NCBI RefSeq assembly: GCF_001417965.1
Contig: NW_018388169.1
Span: 331,997-395,996, forward strand
DNA from: Exaiptasia diaphana
Lineage: Eukaryota; Cnidaria; Anthozoa; Actiniaria; Aiptasiidae
Length of the DNA: 64,000 nt
Reading direction: 5' to 3'
The notes below the pieces were generated by a model. The model saw only the letters and a list, made by a program, of their open reading frames with translations, was not told the origin of the DNA and did no database searches. The translations under genes and the position numbers were made by a program. This document shows, one piece after another, positions 59,522 through 64,000 of this stretch. Every line of letters starts with the position of its first letter. The first letter of the stretch is position 1.

Positions 59522-62500
59522 CTATCTGGGGGGTGCTATCCTTTCACAAGTTTTGCAGCATAAGCTGTACCAAGCCTTATTGTGGCATAATTTGAACTTA
59601 AGGACAGACTGACATTGATCATTGTTGTATCTGTCCTTCTTACAACGCCGACGTCTCACTGAAAATGGAAAATTATAGCAGTTGTTAGCTTTATATCAAT
59701 ACTTTTTGTGATTTGGGCTTCCTGTGTTGTGAGTCTTTTCTATGATGCTTTTGCGAACGCAATCCGAGGATTACCGAACATGGCTAAGACATTTTCTCTT
59801 GTTAAATCTTACCTGGTACTTTGCATGGTTTGATCAAGCAAGCTTTGACATCTGCCGGTCTTTGTCGTTTGCTGCAGTTTTTGCTTGCAATTCCTGTCAC
59901 AATATGGCGACAAAGAACAGAGCGTCTTTGAAATCCTTTGCCACAACGTGTTGAGCACTAAGAGTAATGTAACGCAATTAATAAATGATTCAGGATTTTT
60001 AAATAGAGTTTCATATTCTCCCAGAATTTATTCTCCACTAAACACAGTTGTTTTCATGAGGGTTTACACAATTAAAATTCAGACGTCGCGAAAAGCAGTG
60101 TGGGATTGTTGAAAGTACATTGCGAACAAACAAGAATAATCCAGTTTCAAATTCTCCAATGCTCTGTGTTAGCCTCATTTGTGCGCAAAATATTCCTAAT
60201 TGAGAGAATAAAACTGTGTGGGATTTCAATTCAATTCTATTTATTGTCTTTCTTTCCAAATTCCATGCGTTTTCTTGGGCTATCAATGAAACAAAAGAAT
60301 ATGTTACTTGGTTTTGAGGCTAACACAGAGCAAACCAGAACTCGAAATTGGAGTATTATCGTGACTAACTTTCTTGAAAACTAATGACCCTGGTGACCAG
60401 TAAAATTAATTTTGCATTGAAACTTCTTTGGAAAACACCCGCCATCTTGATCAACTTTTATCAACACCATGATGCATTTCGCCAAAAGACACATGACGTC
60501 ACAAGAGAAGGACTATTTCAACCCATAAGTCAATTAGTACCTTTGTCCATCCTCCCGTTGCCCATTCAACACATGGACGCGTGTAGCATGGCTTCTTAGA
60601 TAAAGGCTTGCTTGATGCTAAACACAAATTCTTTCGAGGGCATTTCACCCATCTTCTTCTTATACCAACTCCACACACTGCATAACACTAAATAAAGAAA
60701 TTGTATGAGATTTGTATAGTATAACGTATACTTTATTTTCAGTCGTTATAAAGCTGTAATTACTCTGCGAACAGAGCTACTTTTCTCACCCGCCGAGAAG
60801 CTTCTGTAAGCTGTAATGGTTTTATGATATGAAAGTCCGTAGGTAAATAAGCGCGCGCTTTGACCACACTAACTGGGGAGCTTCTTTGAAGATTACAGGC
60901 TATTATGCCGCACCTACGATGTTTTAGAAAGCGCCCGCCGCGCATGACAGATTGCAAACTTCAAGAGACTGGTATCGAATGTCTTAACAATGAAGTATTA
61001 CCCTTGTCCAGCGTCCAACTCTCCATTTCATATGACAGGCTTTGTTGATACAATTTCTAATCTTTGAGGGTTTGTCCTTGGTACATAATCGGCTAGGGGC
61101 CAAGGTGACAGTGCCATTCGGGTGCTTTTGCTTACATTTTACCGTGCGTTTTTGGATCCCGGCCCCACATGTTGTAACACAAGGGCTCCATGGAGATGCG
61201 TGCCACCTTTAAAATGAAGCACATGATTTTTTGATACTCTGTTATCAGTCCAGATTAAAGATGAAAGAATCGGGCAAAAAATCAGAATACTTTCTGAACT
61301 CATCATACTTGTTTGTCTACTCTTATAAATTGTTGTAACTTTATTTTGCATTTATGTACAAAATGGACATCTACACAACTTTACCATATAGGACACTTAT
61401 GAACGTTGCAAACTCTTTCCTCTGTACGTGGTTTGGTAGCTTCTTTGCAGTAGAAATTCTCAACAAAGTCGATTTTTCCTCGGTAAAAGCTTACACATCG
61501 CATCTGGAGACTTTTGCGAATACCTACCAAAAATCGATGAAGTTGAAAATATTGGATTAATCCGCAATAAAAAAATCAATTAATCATTGATAGTAATCCA
61601 TAATATACCTCCATCACAATGAGCGCTGCAAGGGCCCCATCCACCGTGCACCCAGCCGTACGTTGGTTCTGGTAGCTGAAGTTGTTTCTTGTCTATTGTC
61701 GTTTTAGACATGTTGATTGGCAGGGTATACTGGTACTTCACTCCGAGATTAAACCCATTGTATAAAACCTTAATCCAAGAATGTAATAATACCAGTAAAC
61801 ATCCCAAGAACATGGGATATGATTGGACAAAAACCGGTATTACAAATAAAAAATATGGGTTTGATTGACGGCGATTCTGAATACCGACACAAGATTGTTT
61901 ATTTCAAGACCGAATTGCATTGTTGGTCGTTCTATCGCTGTTGAAAAGAAGTTTTCGCGGATTCAGATTGACTATAAAAGCCCCATACAGTCAAGACCTC
62001 CAATGGAAAGGAATTAAGTTTAGCCTTGTCATTTTGTAGTGAATCTAACGTGGAGTCTAATAGCAACAATGCATTTCGGTCTTGCAATGCACTTTGCAAT
62101 ATTAACGACAGAGTATTGAGTATTCAACTTTTTTGAAAAAGCTATATTCAAGTGCGAGAGAAAATATATTTAATAATAAAGTTGCATGAATATATACCAT
62201 AATATGAAATGGTGTAGTCGTTGGTCCTTTGGCCACAAGTCGTTCCCAGGTCCCGCGCCGAGTGTATTTAAAGATGGTTCCTTCGGCTTCAAACATTCCT
62301 GGCAACTGAATCTTCCTGTTTCCATTGATGTAATATCGGTCGGTTTGACTCCGAAGAGCTAAAAAAGATATAAATATCGATCATATGAAATATTTTAATC
62401 TACTCTTAATGCAATAAACTGTTAACAGGAGGACAAAACACTTTGGAAGACGTTAGAGTCTCAGAATCATTAACAAAAGTGGCTTCCAATTCCATATTCC

Positions 62501-63831
62501 ATATATTCAATTCTCGCTTGCAGACAAGCCCCAAAAATATTACGGGCACCCCGATACTTAACAATGCGGCTGTATAAATTGAAAGTAACTTACCTAAAAA
62601 GCTAGTGCAAGGCTTGACCTCATTGACATTGATGTTCCTGGCTCCCTTTGGAATCAGCGCTGCCTCAACGTAGCCTGCAAGCCAAAACACAAGACAGATA
62701 CATGCTGTATTGTTGTCGTTATCAGGGGAAGGGGCAGTGCGTAATTTATTTCGTGTGCGATAGTAATTAACGTTTTTGATTTTTCTGATAAATATTGGGC
62801 AGTCCCTTAATGTAGCTGTTGTTCATCTGTTTGCGTTGCTAAAGTAATAGTCTGTTTAACCAAAATACATAATGGTATCGATTAAAGTATAAAGATGGCG
62901 GATTACTTAGATACGGAGAACGAAGTTTCTCCTAAGTATCGATTCATGGTACCTCTCCCAGCAAGTTGATTGAAGTGTCCTTCCACTGTATAACACGTGG
63001 TACCATTTCCATTACAAACACCACATTTATCTTCCTTAGCTCCAGATCCGAGCTGGTTGTCGCACCCTACAGACTAAATTAGAAAGATTTAAATAGACCA
63101 ATAGGAGCAACAGATTTGAACTTGAGGGGTCTGCAAGTGCATGTTTTCGTGTTCGCGCATTTTGTAGTTATGTTTCAGTAAAGAGCAGCAATTTTCACGA
63201 AAAGTATGAAGAATGCTTCAAAGCGGTAATGCTTCAAAGCGGTAATATGAATACATTTGATTACTATCGAGCCTATAAGTAGACTTTCTCCAATTTTCAC
63301 TCGTTCATTTTTTTTTCCGTTTGTTGGACTTTCAACGTTGGGCTTGGGAAATATCACAGGAAGCCCAACAAACAGAAAAACATTTAATGCGAAAGTAAAT
63401 TCTTACGTGGCATTTTCCATTGATACAGATATCTTGTGAGTCCGCTCTGCACGGTGTTCCATCTACTACACTATCAGCTAGTTTAGCTGAGAACCGATGC
63501 GTTAAGCCTTTTGGTCTACAAAACAACACACAAGGCTGGCCTAAAGGGAAACAAGACGGAATCTCATCAGTTTTATCTTACAACATTAATGATCTTTTAC
63601 ATTTTTATAAAACCTGCTAATTGCCCTATTTTATAATGATGTTACAACATTTTTTACATCTCTGATATGACGTCAAAGTGAAAGAGGGCCATTAGAGACG
63701 TTTAATTTTAGTATGTACTTACGATCGCTGATCATCGGTAACCAAGACCTGTAGACTTTCGCTCTGTATCTTTTATTGTTAAACTTTGAACATTGAACAA
63801 CACGAAAGTCAAGCGATTCTTTAGGGCAAGG
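59522..63831 (-). CDS. ADAMTS/ADAMTS-like protein, C-terminal part (5' end outside window)
   Basis: Eleven exons: 63831-63723, 63540-63407, 63073-62953, 62674-62594, 62358-62198, 61768-61609, 61523-61385, 61206-61002, 60687-60541, 59957-59813, 59658-59522. They give 1539 nt, 512 aa, with consistent phases. The order is: end of a TSP1 repeat and start of the Cys-rich domain ([49 protein letters not shown]); a spacer domain ([37 protein letters not shown]); and four TSP1 repeats ([41 protein letters not shown]). A C-terminal PLAC domain follows (CKKDRYNND, then WYSLCCKTC). This architecture fits secreted matrix ADAMTS proteases with a PLAC tail, or the catalytically dead ADAMTSL proteins. The protease region that would decide lies beyond the right edge. 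Confidence 0.93.
60135..60357. mobile_element. MITE, AATACTCCAGTTTCGA family, copy 4
   Basis: It starts AATAATCCAGTTTCAAATTC and ends ACTCGAAATTGGAGTATT. An inner pair, GCTCTGTGTTAGCCTCA and TGAGGCTAACACAGAGC, is a perfect 17-bp inversion. It lies in an intron of the ADAMTS-like gene. Confidence 0.85.
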
Positions 63832-64000
63832 CTGAAACAAAAAAGCAACTCTAGCTAAACTTACAGTAAATAGCTAGGCACCAGTACTACAATACAGTAA
63901 TCTCGGCTGGACCCAGGGTGTGTACATAGAATTAATGCCGCAATGTGTACGTCAATACTGCAATTGCATAAATAAAGAATGAGAATTGGAGAATGGGAAA
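63832..64000. other. Intron of the ADAMTS-like gene running off the window
   Basis: No exon is seen here. GAATGAGAATTGGAGAATG near 63978 faintly resembles the AATACTCCAG MITE end. Confidence 0.5.

Noticed and set aside
60760-60957. 65-codon minus-strand frame in an ADAMTS-like intron
   Set aside because: It sits between phase-matched exons of the gene. Its composition resembles repeats, and no domain is seen.

Overview
The window looks like an anthozoan cnidarian genome, most likely a stony coral or sea anemone. It is AT-rich, its genes are cut into many short exons with consensus GT-AG introns, it holds a divergent rhodopsin-class receptor on what looks like one coding exon, and its introns are full of small palindromic DNA transposons. 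Runs of N show a draft assembly. No prokaryotic, organellar or CRISPR features were seen.

Layout: (1) 1.0-13.8 kb, + strand: a seven-exon membrane-anchored DUF885 protein. Its 5.2-kb third intron holds a decayed CLN3/battenin-like copy. (2) 13.8-17.5 kb: nested MITEs, an assembly gap with a 54-bp satellite, and a LINE tail. (3) 17.5-18.6 kb, - strand: an orphan class A GPCR. (4) 18.6-24.7 kb: AT-rich, no gene recognised, one foldback element. (5) 24.7-40.7 kb, - strand: a complete 24-exon LRRK1-type Roco kinase (ankyrin, LRR, ROC, COR, kinase, WD40; about 2377 aa). (6) 41.1-53.8 kb, + strand: a complete 31-exon SMC5 (about 1078 aa), head to head with LRRK1 across 417 bp. (7) 54.8-58.3 kb, - strand: a bZIP transcription factor whose only upstream AUG opens a 133-codon frame that does not join the bZIP frame. 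Its intron carries a 1033-bp foldback transposon. (8) 59.5-63.8 kb, - strand: the 3' part of an ADAMTS/ADAMTS-like gene (Cys-rich, spacer, four TSP1 repeats, PLAC) that runs off the right edge.

The genes do not form one pathway. They are housekeeping, signalling and extracellular-matrix genes side by side. LRRK1 and SMC5 probably share a bidirectional promoter, and SMC5 and the bZIP gene converge with about 1 kb between stop codons. All exon joins were made by eye from splice signals, reading phase and family knowledge. For the three long gene models every junction keeps phase and the CDS total is divisible by three, which is strong internal support.

No clearly new biological system was found. 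The least ordinary signals are the bZIP leader, the mobile-element architecture (8-bp TSD foldback, TTAA element with a nested insertion, near-perfect 295-bp palindrome), the 54-bp satellite with two dyads per unit, and the battenin relic inside another gene.
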